Origin: CAWAYR01 sp050250875
Lineage (GTDB): Bacteria; Acidobacteriota; Vicinamibacteria; Vicinamibacterales; UBA2999
Direction: 5' to 3'
Assembly: GCA_050250875.1 (NCBI GenBank)
Contig: JBFWNV010000002.1
Location: 310,001 to 374,000 of the forward strand
DNA: 64,000 bases
Under the pieces are notes generated by a model, which had not been told where the DNA came from, did no database searches, and was given only the letters and a program-made list of their open reading frames with translations. Position numbers and translations under genes: made by a program. Positions 1 to 7,968 of the stretch are shown in pieces; positions within the stretch are counted from its first letter, which is position 1; the number at the start of each line of letters is the position of its first letter.

Positions 1-277
1 GGCGCATCACCTGGGCGGCCAGCGCGTAGAACTGCTTGCGGCTGTCGAAGTGCAGGCGGCCGGCGCTGGTGAGGCGCAGGAACGCCTCGTGGACCAGCGC
101 CGTCGGCTGCAGCGTGTGGTCGGGGCGCTCGCGGCGCAGGTAGGCGTCGGCGATGCGTCGCAGTTCGGGGTAGACGACGGCGGAGGCGGCATCGAGGGCG
201 TGGGCGTCGCCGCCGGCCCAGCGATCGAGCAGCGTCGTGACGTCGCGGGCGTCGTCGGGCGCCGCCGAGTCGGGCAT
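1..277 (-). CDS. ECF-type RNA polymerase sigma factor, 5' part (cut by window edge)
   Basis: Reading the minus strand from the ATG at 277-275 gives about 92 residues of an alternative sigma factor, and the gene runs off the window. The stretch DVTTLLDRWAGGD, then YPELRRIADAYLRRERPDHT, then LQPTALVHEAFLRL is the sigma-70 region 2 pattern of the ECF class common in Acidobacteriota and Planctomycetes (TIGR02999-like). It would redirect RNA polymerase to a small regulon. It is a clear paralogue of the sigma gene at 37697, which has the same LVHEA motif and spacing. In this class the gene is usually followed by a Ser/Thr kinase, which would lie outside the window. Family assignment is strong; the regulon is unknown. 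Confidence 0.88.
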   Translation of the reverse strand, partial: MPDSAAPDDARDVTTLLDRWAGGDAHALDAASAVVYPELRRIADAYLRRERPDHTLQPTALVHEAFLRLTSAGRLHFDSRKQFYALAAQVMR

Positions 278-297
278 GCGCCGACTATAGCTTGTAC

Positions 298-344
298 GGG
301 GTCAGACCCCATTCTGGCCGGGCCTTGAATAGGGGTCTGACCCC
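298..344. repeat. Family A REPIN-like unit, copy 1
   Basis: Two 13-bp palindromes, GGGGTCAGACCCC (298-310) and GGGGTCTGACCCC (332-344), are separated by 21 bp; the whole unit is 47 bp. The spacer has the CTGGCC/GGCC core seen in the other copies. A decayed extension (TTTCTGG...GGGCCAGA) continues to about 362. The unit sits between the divergent sigma gene and the secreted protein gene. Identical architecture occurs at 25774, 53418 and 54098. Confidence 0.85.
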
Positions 345-459
345 TTTCTGGGCGGGGCCAGACCAGTTGCAGAAACGGAGAGTTGTGGAAGATCGGCTCG
401 CCGTTGACGCTTGTCTGATCGAGGCGCCGCCACGGCTCCACCGGCGCCCGGAGGACGGC

Positions 460-1446
460 ATGCGGCTGCACGGATTTGGACGGACGATGGTGGCGACGCT
501 GGCCCTGCTGGCGGCACTGGGCGTAGGAGCGCCGCGCCTGGCGGCGGCTCAGGCCGCAGGCGATCCGGTGCCCTTCATGGTCACGAGCGGCACCGGCGTC
601 GTGATCGTGGGGACCATCGGCTGCGACGGCTACGTCGCGCAGGCGCTCGGCGGGATCACCCTCTTCGGCTCGCTGTCGCCCAGCGGACCGTATGTGGGGG
701 TGCTGCCGCAGCGGGCCGGCCCCAACGGCGAAGGCCAGCCCGAGTGTCCGCTGTTCATCATCCCCGGCGTGCCGCCCGGCACCTACTGGGTCACCGTCGT
801 CTACGGCTTCGTGAGCACCGAGAACGTGCCGGTCGAGGCCTGGAAGTCGGTGACGGTGGCGGGCGGGTGCACGCGGGCGCCGAGTCCGCCGGTGCTGCTG
901 CCCGGACAGCCGGTGATCGTCGGCCAGAGCGTGTCGGTGGCGTTCGCCTCACCGCCCGACTGCGCCGCCAACGAGATGGTGCTCGACGTGGGAACCACGC
1001 CGTTCACGATCGACATCCCCCCAATCACGGTCGGATCGCTGGCCTTCGAGGTCAACAACGTGCCCGCCGGCACCTACTACCTGCGGGCGCGCAGCCGAAA
1101 CGCGTACGGCGAGAGCAAGCGGTCCACCGTGGTGCCGGTGTCGGTGCCCGGCGGGTGCGGCGGCGCCACGCCGCAGGCGCCGCTCAATCCCGCGGTGACC
1201 GTCAACGGCAACGTCGTGACGCTGTCGTGGTCGCAGTCGCCGGGGCTGATCTCGCCCGCGACGTTCTACGTGATCAGCATCAAGAACCCGTCGTCGGGGC
1301 TCACCGTGGACAATCTGGTCATCCCGGCGACGACGTCGATCAGCGCGCCGCTGCCGGCCGGCTCGTATCGGGTCGGCATCGCCAGCGGCAACGCCTGCGG
1401 CACGACGACGCCAAACACCGGAGATCTCATTTTCACCGTGCCCTGA
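460..1446 (+). CDS. Secreted protein with fibronectin-III-like repeats, unknown function
   Basis: This is a 328-residue protein. The start at ATG 460 is chosen because GGAGGAC lies just upstream and the next residues form an export signal (MVATLALLAALGVGA followed by ARLAAAQA-like small residues). The mature part is rich in beta-strand, Pro, Gly and Val. It looks like two or three FN3-like modules: segments such as VNGNVVTLSWSQSPG and LPAGSYRVGIASGNACG match the strand B/C and F/G patterns of FN3 folds. No catalytic motif is visible. A degraded relative of the same type is seen at 49401-49824. The product probably acts outside the cell or at the outer surface; the role is unknown. Confidence 0.75.
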   Translation: MRLHGFGRTMVATLALLAALGVGAPRLAAAQAAGDPVPFMVTSGTGVVIVGTIGCDGYVAQALGGITLFGSLSPSGPYVGVLPQRAGPNGEGQPECPLFIIPGVPPGTYWVTVVYGFVSTENVPVEAWKSVTVAGGCTRAPSPPVLLPGQPVIVGQSVSVAFASPPDCAANEMVLDVGTTPFTIDIPPITVGSLAFEVNNVPAGTYYLRARSRNAYGESKRSTVVPVSVPGGCGGATPQAPLNPAVTVNGNVVTLSWSQSPGLISPATFYVISIKNPSSGLTVDNLVIPATTSISAPLPAGSYRVGIASGNACGTTTPNTGDLIFTVP

Positions 1447-1521
1447 GGACGTCTCGGCGCCTGAGGACGACTCGGGGCCGCCCGCCGCGGGGTCCGCCGC
1501 GGGTGATACAGTGCGGCCAGG

Positions 1522-2421
1522 ATGACCGCCAGGCGCCAGATCGTGCTGCTGGTGGCGCTGGCGGTCGGGATCGCGGATCGCGCGTCCGAAGCTCGACAGG
1601 TGGCGCCGGCCACCGTGCCGGCCACGGTCGCCTCGCCCGACGACGCGATCCCGACGGTGCTGGTCTCCCGTCAGCTGCTGACGGCCCGCGGTCTCGCCGT
1701 GGGCGACGTCGTCACGCTGGCCGAGGAGGCCTCGGGCGCGCGCGGCCGTCGCTTCCGCATCGCCGGCGTCTTCGAGCCGGTGCCCGACCCGTTGCGCCTG
1801 ACCAGCCCGCGGCTGGAAGTGCGGCTGCACCTGCCGGATCTGCAGGCGCTCACCGCCCACGCCAACGACCCGACGACGGCCGAGGCGATCTCGGCCATCA
1901 ACGTCGGGCTCACGCCCGGCGCCGACGCGGCGGCCTTCGCCGACAGCCTGGCGGCGCGCCTGCCGCTGGTGAACGTGCGCGCCAGCCGCGGCGGCGGCCA
2001 GCGCAATCCGTTCGTGGTCCTCGGCCGCTTCCACGCCGCCATCGCCGTGCTCACCGTGCTCACCAGCGCCGTGTTCCTGCTGGCGCTGATGGTGCTCACC
2101 GCCGACGAGCGCCGCGAGACGGTGGGCGCCCTGCGCCTCATCGGCCTCACCCGCCGCCGCGTGCTGTGGCAGGTGCTGCTCGAGGGCGCGTTCCTCGCCG
2201 CCGCCGGCGCCGCCTTCGGCCTCGGGCTGGCCGTGGCCACCGAGGGGGCCTTCAACCGCTACTTCCAGTGGCGCTACGACACCGCGCTGGTGTTCGTGCG
2301 CATCACGCCGGCCATCGCCTGGCAGGCGCTGGCCGTCGCCCTCCCACTGGGCATGGCGGCCAGCGCGGTCGCCTCATGGGTGCTCGTACGCAGCGACACG
2401 TTGACGCTGGTGCGGCGATGA
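1522..2421 (+). CDS. ABC transporter permease, FtsX/MacB type, N-terminally short
   Basis: This 299-residue protein opens a four-gene coupled operon. An N-terminal hydrophobic segment (about residues 6-20) is followed by a periplasmic part of only about 150 residues. Three membrane helices come next (about 175-197, 213-235, 265-290), with the FtsX signature ADERRETVGALRLIGLTRR between the first two. In LolC/E- or MacB-type permeases the periplasmic part is usually longer and is preceded by a conserved N-terminal helix, so about 100-150 residues appear to be missing. The stop overlaps the next start (ATGA at 2418-2421). It probably pairs with the permease at 2418 and the ATPase at 3614. The substrate is unknown; a lipid or lipoprotein is the family expectation. 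Confidence 0.8.
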   Translation: MTARRQIVLLVALAVGIADRASEARQVAPATVPATVASPDDAIPTVLVSRQLLTARGLAVGDVVTLAEEASGARGRRFRIAGVFEPVPDPLRLTSPRLEVRLHLPDLQALTAHANDPTTAEAISAINVGLTPGADAAAFADSLAARLPLVNVRASRGGGQRNPFVVLGRFHAAIAVLTVLTSAVFLLALMVLTADERRETVGALRLIGLTRRRVLWQVLLEGAFLAAAGAAFGLGLAVATEGAFNRYFQWRYDTALVFVRITPAIAWQALAVALPLGMAASAVASWVLVRSDTLTLVRR

Positions 2422-3617
2422 GGGCGCTGGCCTTCGCGTGGCGGGCGATGACGCGGCGGCGCGCCCGCAGCGCGCTCGGCATCCTCGGCATCGCCGCCGC
2501 CGGAGCGCTGATGTTCGACATGCTGCTCCTGTCGCGCGGGCTGCTGGTGTCGGTGCGCGAGCTGCTCGACGCCTTCGGCTACGACGTGCGGGTGATGGCG
2601 TCGGACGCCGTGCCGCAGGCCCGCGATCGGCTCGGCGACGCCGCAGCCACGGCCCGCCAGCTGGCGGCGCTGCCCGAGGTGGCGGCGGTGGTGCCGCTGC
2701 GCATGGGCCGGGCCGAGGCCGTGGTGAACGAGCGGGAGTCGGCGTCGGTGAGCGTCGTCGCGGCCGGCGCCGCGCCGCGGCGGCTGTGGACGCTGCTCGA
2801 GGGCGCCGACCTGCCGGCCGACGGCGGCAGCGACCTGGCGGTGGTGGTGAACGAGCGGCTCGCCGGCGTGCTGCAGGTGGCGCCCGGCGGGTCGATCGCC
2901 TTGCGCGGCCGCTGCGGCGGCGGACCGTCGTACCTGCCGGCGCTGTCGGTGCGGGTGGCCGGTGTAGCGTCGTTCCCCCTCGAGTCGGCCCGCCAGCTCA
3001 CCGCGGCGGCCCGCTTCCCGCTGCTCGAACGGCTGTGCGAAGGGCGCTCCGACGAGGCCGACCTCCTGATGGTGGCATCGCGCCCAGAGGCCGGGCCGGA
3101 GGCGGCCGCGGCGGCCATCCGCAGGGCGCGGCCCGATCTCTCGGCCTTCACCAACGACGAGGTGCTGGAGCGCGTCGAGACGCTGGGCGTCTCCTACTTC
3201 CGGCAGATCGCCGCCGCGCTGTCGCTGGTCACGGTGTCGTTCGGCGTGGTGCTCATCACCGTGCTGCTCACCGTGTCGGTGAACCAGCGGCTCGGCGAGA
3301 TCGCCGCGCTGCGCGCGATCGGCCTGTCGCGGCGGCGCCTGGCCGCCGACGTGCTGTGGGAAGCGGCGCTGCTGGTGGGCGCGGGTGGGCTGGTGTCGGT
3401 GCCGCTCGGCTTCGCGCTGTCGTGGTGGCTCGATGGCATCCTGCGCGGCCTGCCCGGCGTGCCGCTCACGCTGCGCTTCTTCGTCTTCGAGCCGCGGGCG
3501 CTGTGGCTGCACCTGGCGCTGCTGGCGGCGGTGGCGGTGGGCGCCGCCGTCTATCCGATGTGGCTGGTGGCGCGACTGCCGATCGCCGCCACCCTGCGGC
3601 GGGAGTTCGTGTCGTGA
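2418..3617 (+). CDS. ABC transporter permease, FtsX/LolC-like
   Basis: This is a full-length 399-residue FtsX-family permease. It has an N-terminal helix (about 20-45), a periplasmic MacB-PCD-like domain (about 45-255), and three C-terminal helices. The cytoplasmic loop QRLGEIAALRAIGLSRRRL between helices 2 and 3 is the family signature that contacts the ATPase. The start overlaps the previous stop (ATGA), and its own stop overlaps the GTG start of the ATPase gene (GTGA at 3614-3617), so the subunits should be made in fixed ratio. It forms the membrane part of a mechanotransmission-type or lipoprotein-release-type ABC complex in the inner membrane. Confidence 0.88.
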   Translation: MRALAFAWRAMTRRRARSALGILGIAAAGALMFDMLLLSRGLLVSVRELLDAFGYDVRVMASDAVPQARDRLGDAAATARQLAALPEVAAVVPLRMGRAEAVVNERESASVSVVAAGAAPRRLWTLLEGADLPADGGSDLAVVVNERLAGVLQVAPGGSIALRGRCGGGPSYLPALSVRVAGVASFPLESARQLTAAARFPLLERLCEGRSDEADLLMVASRPEAGPEAAAAAIRRARPDLSAFTNDEVLERVETLGVSYFRQIAAALSLVTVSFGVVLITVLLTVSVNQRLGEIAALRAIGLSRRRLAADVLWEAALLVGAGGLVSVPLGFALSWWLDGILRGLPGVPLTLRFFVFEPRALWLHLALLAAVAVGAAVYPMWLVARLPIAATLRREFVS

Positions 3618-4342
3618 GCGTGACGAGTGCGGGGACCGCGCCGGCCCCCGCGCCCGGGCCGCCGCCCGTCGTCGAGGCCCGCGCCGTGTCGCGCGTCTTC
3701 CCCATGCCGGCCGGGCCGGTGACCGCCCTGCACCAGGTGACGATGCGCGTCGAGGCCGGCGAGTACGTGGCGATCGCCGGCCCGTCGGGCTGCGGCAAGT
3801 CCACGTTGCTGCACGTGATCGGCTGCGTGGACACGCCGACCAGCGGCCAGGTGTGGATCGACGGCCGCGAGGTGGCGGCGCTGTCGGACGCCGACCGCAG
3901 CCGGATCCGGCTGACGCGCATCGGCTTCGTGTTCCAGCGCTTCTTCCTGCTGCCGATGCTGAGCGCGCTCGAGAACGTGGAGCTGCCGCAGGCCGAGGCC
4001 GGCGTCGGGCGGGCCGCGCGGCGCGACCGGGCCCGCGAGCTGCTCGACTTCGTGGGCCTCGGCCACCGCGCCGATCACCGCCCGGCGCAGCTCTCGGGCG
4101 GCGAGATGCAGCGCGTGGCGATCGCCCGCGCGCTGGCCAACCGGCCGCGGCTGGTGCTGGCCGACGAGCCGACCGGCGAGCTGGATCAGGCCACCGGCCA
4201 GGCCATCGCCGGCCTGTTCGATCGGCTGCACCGGGACGGCACGGCGGTGGTGGTCGTCACCCACGATCCGGCGATCGCCGCCCGCGCCCAGCGCACGCTC
4301 AGGATGCGCGACGGCCGGCTCGACGACGGGAGCGCCTCGTGA
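3614..4342 (+). CDS. ABC transporter ATP-binding protein, LolD/MacB type
   Basis: This 242-residue ATPase carries every core motif: Walker A GPSGCGKST (about 56-64), Q-loop VFQRFFLLP, ABC signature LSGGEMQRVAIARAL, Walker B LVLADEPTGELD, and switch VVVVTHD. The EPTGELD Walker B is typical of the LolD/MacB/FtsE subgroup that serves FtsX-type permeases. The GTG start overlaps the preceding stop, and the stop overlaps the next GTG (4339-4342). It powers the permease pair encoded just upstream. A GTG at 3620 is an alternative start with little effect on the protein. Confidence 0.93.
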   Translation: MSVTSAGTAPAPAPGPPPVVEARAVSRVFPMPAGPVTALHQVTMRVEAGEYVAIAGPSGCGKSTLLHVIGCVDTPTSGQVWIDGREVAALSDADRSRIRLTRIGFVFQRFFLLPMLSALENVELPQAEAGVGRAARRDRARELLDFVGLGHRADHRPAQLSGGEMQRVAIARALANRPRLVLADEPTGELDQATGQAIAGLFDRLHRDGTAVVVVTHDPAIAARAQRTLRMRDGRLDDGSAS

Positions 4343-5772
4343 TCGTCCGGCTGGCGCTCCGCTCGCTGCTGATGCATCCGGTCCGCACGGCCGTGCTGGC
4401 CGGCGGATTCGGCCTCGGCATCGCGGTGATGGCCAATTTGCTCGGCGTGGCCGACGTCGTGCTCGAGCAGTCAGAATCGCCGGCGCTGGCCGGCGGCGGC
4501 GAGGTGCGGCTCACCGGCGCGACGGGACCGATCACCGGCGGGCGCTATCTGATCTGGGGCGCGCTCGGCGCTCCCGCCTTCGCCGATCGCGTCCGCGTGG
4601 CCGCCCCGCGCGCACGGGCCAACCTGTTCCTGATCGACGACGGCGTGGCGACGCAGGTGGCCGCCCGCGGCGGCATCCCGAGCCTGGAGCGCGCGCTCGG
4701 CGATCCCGAGACGTCGGGCGTGGCGGCGTGGCAGGACACCGAGGCCGATCGCGGCTGGGTCGCCCCCGACGCCGCCGCGGTGCTGCGCGCGCTCGATCGC
4801 TTCCATCCGATTCCCGACGTGCCGGATCGGGCCGGCACGTGGGCCGAGTGGCTCTACTTCAACGGGCAGGCCGAGGGCACGCGGTTCTATCTGACGTTCC
4901 TGGTCGGCCCGCTGGGCGACGACGGGCGACGCGCGGCCGGCGTGCGGCTGCAGCTCGATCGCGGCGGCCGCGTGGCCACCTTCGGGGACAGCGCCCGCCT
5001 CGACCCGGACGAGGTGCTGGCCGCGGCGCCGGAGCTGACGATCGGCCGCAGCCGGGTGCGCCTGGAGGGCGATCGCTACGTGGTGTCGTTCGACCTGGCC
5101 GGTGATGCACGGACAAACGACCTCGGGGGTCGTTTGCGGGCGGCGGGGGCGGCGCGGGCCGTCGGCGAGGTGACGCTCACCGCGCGGCGCGGCCATACGC
5201 TTCCGCCGCTGGCCATCCGCGGCGCGCGCGGCTGGGTATCGGGCTACGTCGTGCCGGTGATGTCGGGCGCACTCGACGGGACGATCCGCGTCGACGGCGC
5301 GCCCCCGGTCTCGTTGGCCGGGGGCAGCGGATACCACGACCACAACTGGGGGTTCTGGCAGGGCGTGTCGTGGCAGTGGGGGCAGGTGCAGCACGACGGG
5401 CTGTCGGTGCTCTACGGCCGCGTCTTCCCGCCGGCCGACGCCGCCGACGCCAGCCGCGTGCCCGGCTTCCTGCTGGTGCTCGGCCCCGACGGGCCACTGG
5501 GGCAGACGAGCGACGTGACCATCACGGAGACCGCGGATCCAGCGGCGGGCCGACCGTCGCGCATCGTGGTCGAGGGCAGGGGCTCCGGGGTGGACCTGCG
5601 GCTGGAGGTCGCCGTCGACAGCGCCATCCGCACGCCGATGACCGGCGGTCCGCTGGCCAGCGGCCTGGAGTTCCTGCAGATGCGCGGCCGCTATCAGGTG
5701 TCGGGGCAGGTCGGCGACCGCATGCTCGACTTCACCGCGCCGGGCGCCGCCGAGACGTTCCGCCAGCCGTGA
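4339..5772 (+). CDS. Membrane-anchored AttH/CrtC-like lipocalin-domain protein of the ABC operon
   Basis: This 477-residue protein begins like an FtsX permease: LALRSLLMHPVRTAVLAGG and one transmembrane helix (about 15-40). The remainder is an AttH/CrtC-type two-lipocalin fold. The hallmark GSGYHDHNWGFW is at about residues 332-343, and a second sheet domain ends in SGLEFLQMRGRY. AttH/CrtC relatives include carotenoid 1,2-hydratases and putative lipid-binding proteins coded next to ABC export genes. The conserved HDHNWG carries the putative active-site His/Asp. The coupling to the transporter genes suggests it receives or modifies the exported lipid at the outer face of the inner membrane; this is inference. 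A perfect 9-bp hairpin lies inside the gene at 5114-5136. Confidence 0.75.
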   Translation: MIVRLALRSLLMHPVRTAVLAGGFGLGIAVMANLLGVADVVLEQSESPALAGGGEVRLTGATGPITGGRYLIWGALGAPAFADRVRVAAPRARANLFLIDDGVATQVAARGGIPSLERALGDPETSGVAAWQDTEADRGWVAPDAAAVLRALDRFHPIPDVPDRAGTWAEWLYFNGQAEGTRFYLTFLVGPLGDDGRRAAGVRLQLDRGGRVATFGDSARLDPDEVLAAAPELTIGRSRVRLEGDRYVVSFDLAGDARTNDLGGRLRAAGAARAVGEVTLTARRGHTLPPLAIRGARGWVSGYVVPVMSGALDGTIRVDGAPPVSLAGGSGYHDHNWGFWQGVSWQWGQVQHDGLSVLYGRVFPPADAADASRVPGFLLVLGPDGPLGQTSDVTITETADPAAGRPSRIVVEGRGSGVDLRLEVAVDSAIRTPMTGGPLASGLEFLQMRGRYQVSGQVGDRMLDFTAPGAAETFRQP

Positions 5773-5831
5773 GTCATGGGTTGAAACCAGGCGGGAGGCC
5801 CCGTATCGTGTGCCAGCAGGAGCCCGCACCG

Positions 5832-7583
5832 ATGTCTCAGCGCCACAGCCGCCGTCAGTTCATCAACGCCACCGGTGCCGGTCTGGCCGCCTTCGCCGGC
5901 GCGCCGGCGCTGGCCGCCAGCGCCGAGGCGTCCGCCGCCCAGGCGGCGCAGAACGCTGCCGCGGCTGCCGATCCGCGCGATCCGGATCTGGTCGTCGTCA
6001 ACGCCAAGGTCTACACGATGGACACGCGCCAGCCGCAGGCGCAGGCGTTCGCCGTGAAGGGCGACCGCTTCGTCGCCGTCGGCTCGTCGAGCGACGTGCG
6101 CAACCTGGCCGGCAGGAACACCACGGTGTTCGACGCCAAGGGGATGACCGTGGTGCCCGGCTTCATCGACTGCCACAACCACGCCGGCGGCGAGGTGCTG
6201 CAGAACGAGTTGCTGGTCGGCAATCCCTTCGAGGTGGAGTTCGTCAGCATCTTCGACATCGTCCGCAAGCTGAAGGAGAAGGCCGACAAGGTGCCCGAGG
6301 GCACGTGGGTGGAGGGCTTCTTCTACGACGACACCAAGGTGAAGGACAAGCGGCTGATCCACCGCCGCGACCTCGACGAGGTGTCGCGCACCCACCCGGT
6401 GATCGTCCGCCACCGCGGCGGCCACACCTACTTCTACAACTCGAAGGCGTTCGAGATGGCCGGCGTCACCAAGGACACGCCGGACCCGATGGGCGGCACC
6501 TACGACAAGGATCCCAACGGCGAGCTGAACGGCCGCGTCACCGATCGCGCCTCGGCGCCGTTCCAGAAGGTGGGCACGCGGCCCACGTTCACGCCGGCGC
6601 AGCGCGAGCAGCGGGCGCGCGACGGCATCGCCTACATCTCCAAGCAGTTCGCGCGCTACGGCTTGACCAGCGTGCACCACCAGGGCGGCAACCTGCCGGC
6701 CATGCAGGACGTGCGCGCCCGCGGCGAACTGCTGCACCGCATCAGCTACGAGATGAGCGGCCCGGCGCTCGAGTCGATGATCACCGCCGGCATCCAGACC
6801 GGATTCGGCGACGAGTGGATCAAGTTCGGGTCCACGTCGGAACACACGGTGGACGGTTCGTTTTCTGAGCGCACGATGGCGCTGTCGACGCCGTATCCGG
6901 GGGTGGCGCCGCCCTACAAGGGCAACGTCACCGAGACGCAGGAGACGCTGAACGAGTGGGTGGCGCGCGTGCACCGCGCCGGCATCCAGGTGAACTGCCA
7001 CGCCAACGGCGACGTGGCCATCGACATGTATCTCACCGCCGCGGAGCGGGCGCTGAAGCTGCTGCCGCGGGCGAACGCGCGGCCCAAGATCACGCACTGC
7101 ACGCTGGTGAATCCGTCGCTCGTCGCCCGCATCAAGGCGATTGGCGCCGTGCCGGCGATGTTCACCACCTACGCCTACTACAACCCCGACAAGTTCGTGT
7201 ACTACGGCGAAGAGATGATGAAGAACTGCATGGCCTACCGCTCGCTGCTCGACGCGGGCGTGTACGCGTGCGCCGGGTCGGACTTCTCGCCGGGGCCCTT
7301 CGCGGCGCTGATGGGCATCCAGGGGATGGTCACGCGCAAGGGCTGGGACGGCAAGACGTGGGGCGCCAATCAGCGCATCAGCGTCAGCGAGGCGATCGCC
7401 GTCAATACCTACAACGGCGCGTGGGCCAGCGGCGAGGAGGCGATCAAGGGGTCGATCACCGCCGGCAAGCTGGCCGATTACGTGGTGCTGGCCGACGACC
7501 CGCACACGGTGGACGTCGAGAAGATCAAGGACATCCAGATCGTGCGCACCGTGGTGGGCGGCCGCACCTCGTACCAGGCGTGA
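5832..7583 (+). CDS. Tat-exported amidohydrolase, YtcJ-like (amidohydrolase family 3)
   Basis: This is a 583-residue metal-dependent hydrolase. The ATG at 5832 follows AGCAGGAG and starts a twin-arginine signal (SRRQFINATGAGLAAF), so the enzyme should be folded with its metal and exported. Family motifs are DCHNHAGG (first metal ligands), the segment around VNCHANGDVAIDMYL, THCTLVNP, and GSDFSPGP with the late catalytic Asp. The C-terminus returns to the composite sandwich (GKLADYVVLADDP). Length and order match YtcJ-type enzymes, whose natural substrates are mostly unknown (N-acyl or amide compounds). It stands alone, convergent with the DUF3553 genes. A hairpin follows the stop. Confidence 0.88.
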   Translation: MSQRHSRRQFINATGAGLAAFAGAPALAASAEASAAQAAQNAAAAADPRDPDLVVVNAKVYTMDTRQPQAQAFAVKGDRFVAVGSSSDVRNLAGRNTTVFDAKGMTVVPGFIDCHNHAGGEVLQNELLVGNPFEVEFVSIFDIVRKLKEKADKVPEGTWVEGFFYDDTKVKDKRLIHRRDLDEVSRTHPVIVRHRGGHTYFYNSKAFEMAGVTKDTPDPMGGTYDKDPNGELNGRVTDRASAPFQKVGTRPTFTPAQREQRARDGIAYISKQFARYGLTSVHHQGGNLPAMQDVRARGELLHRISYEMSGPALESMITAGIQTGFGDEWIKFGSTSEHTVDGSFSERTMALSTPYPGVAPPYKGNVTETQETLNEWVARVHRAGIQVNCHANGDVAIDMYLTAAERALKLLPRANARPKITHCTLVNPSLVARIKAIGAVPAMFTTYAYYNPDKFVYYGEEMMKNCMAYRSLLDAGVYACAGSDFSPGPFAALMGIQGMVTRKGWDGKTWGANQRISVSEAIAVNTYNGAWASGEEAIKGSITAGKLADYVVLADDPHTVDVEKIKDIQIVRTVVGGRTSYQA

Positions 7584-7590
7584 GCCGGAA

Positions 7591-7620
7591 CGTCGGGCGG
7601 CTCGTCAGAGCCGCCTGACG
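7591..7620. terminator. Hairpin between convergent genes
   Basis: GGCGGCTC (7596-7603), loop GTCA, GAGCCGCC (7608-7615) form a perfect 8-bp GC-rich stem. It extends by CGTC/GACG outside one mismatch. It lies between the stop of the amidohydrolase gene (+) and the stop of the DUF3553 gene (-). There is no T-run, so it may act as a bidirectional pausing/RNA-end structure rather than a textbook terminator. Confidence 0.5.
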
Positions 7621-7641
7621 GGCGAGCCGCGCGGGCTGGCG

Positions 7642-7893
7642 TCACTCCGCGGCGGGCGTCTTGGCCTTGGCCTTGGACTTGGCGGACTTCGCCTTGGGGC
7701 GCGGCACGTCCTGCCACTCGCTGTTGTCGCGCCGCAGGTGTGCGCTGGCACCCATCGCGGTGAGCATCACGTCGGCCGGGCGGCCGGTGAAGCGGACCAC
7801 CACCTTGCCGTCGCCGGTCACGTCCTGCACCTTGCCCAGTCCCCACTCCGCCATGCCCTGATGGCGAACCACGTCTCCGGCTTTGTAAGTCAT
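7642..7893 (-). CDS. DUF3553 family small protein
   Basis: This is an 83-residue protein. The first 55 residues form an SH3-like barrel typical of DUF3553, with GDVVRHQGMAEWGLGKV and then GKVVVRFTGRPADVM. The tail is a Lys/Ala-rich stretch (PKAKSAKSKAKAK) that would favour nucleic-acid or other polyanion binding. It is the shorter of two adjacent paralogues; the one at 7969 shares the same N-terminal domain. Domain function is not established in the family. Confidence 0.75.
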   Translation of the reverse strand: MTYKAGDVVRHQGMAEWGLGKVQDVTGDGKVVVRFTGRPADVMLTAMGASAHLRRDNSEWQDVPRPKAKSAKSKAKAKTPAAE

Positions 7894-7968
7894 GCGGTTT
7901 CGGTCTCCCTCCGTTCGTGGAGGCAGCCCATTCGCCCCTCGACCTCTTCAGGGTACTACGGGCGATGG

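Noticed and set aside
298..344. CRISPR-like repeat
   Set aside because: The palindromes occur in pairs with a near-constant, related spacer and are scattered singly; there is no array and no cas gene.
411..2417. Long forward frame in front of the permease gene at 2418
   Set aside because: It reads as Arg/Gly-rich low-complexity sequence and overlaps two genes with clear signal peptides and FtsX motifs; only the part from 2418 is a permease.
4339..5772. Carotenoid hydratase acting in carotenoid synthesis
   Set aside because: The CrtC-like fold is shared with AttH-type proteins, and no crt genes are in the window; coupling to ABC genes fits lipid handling better.
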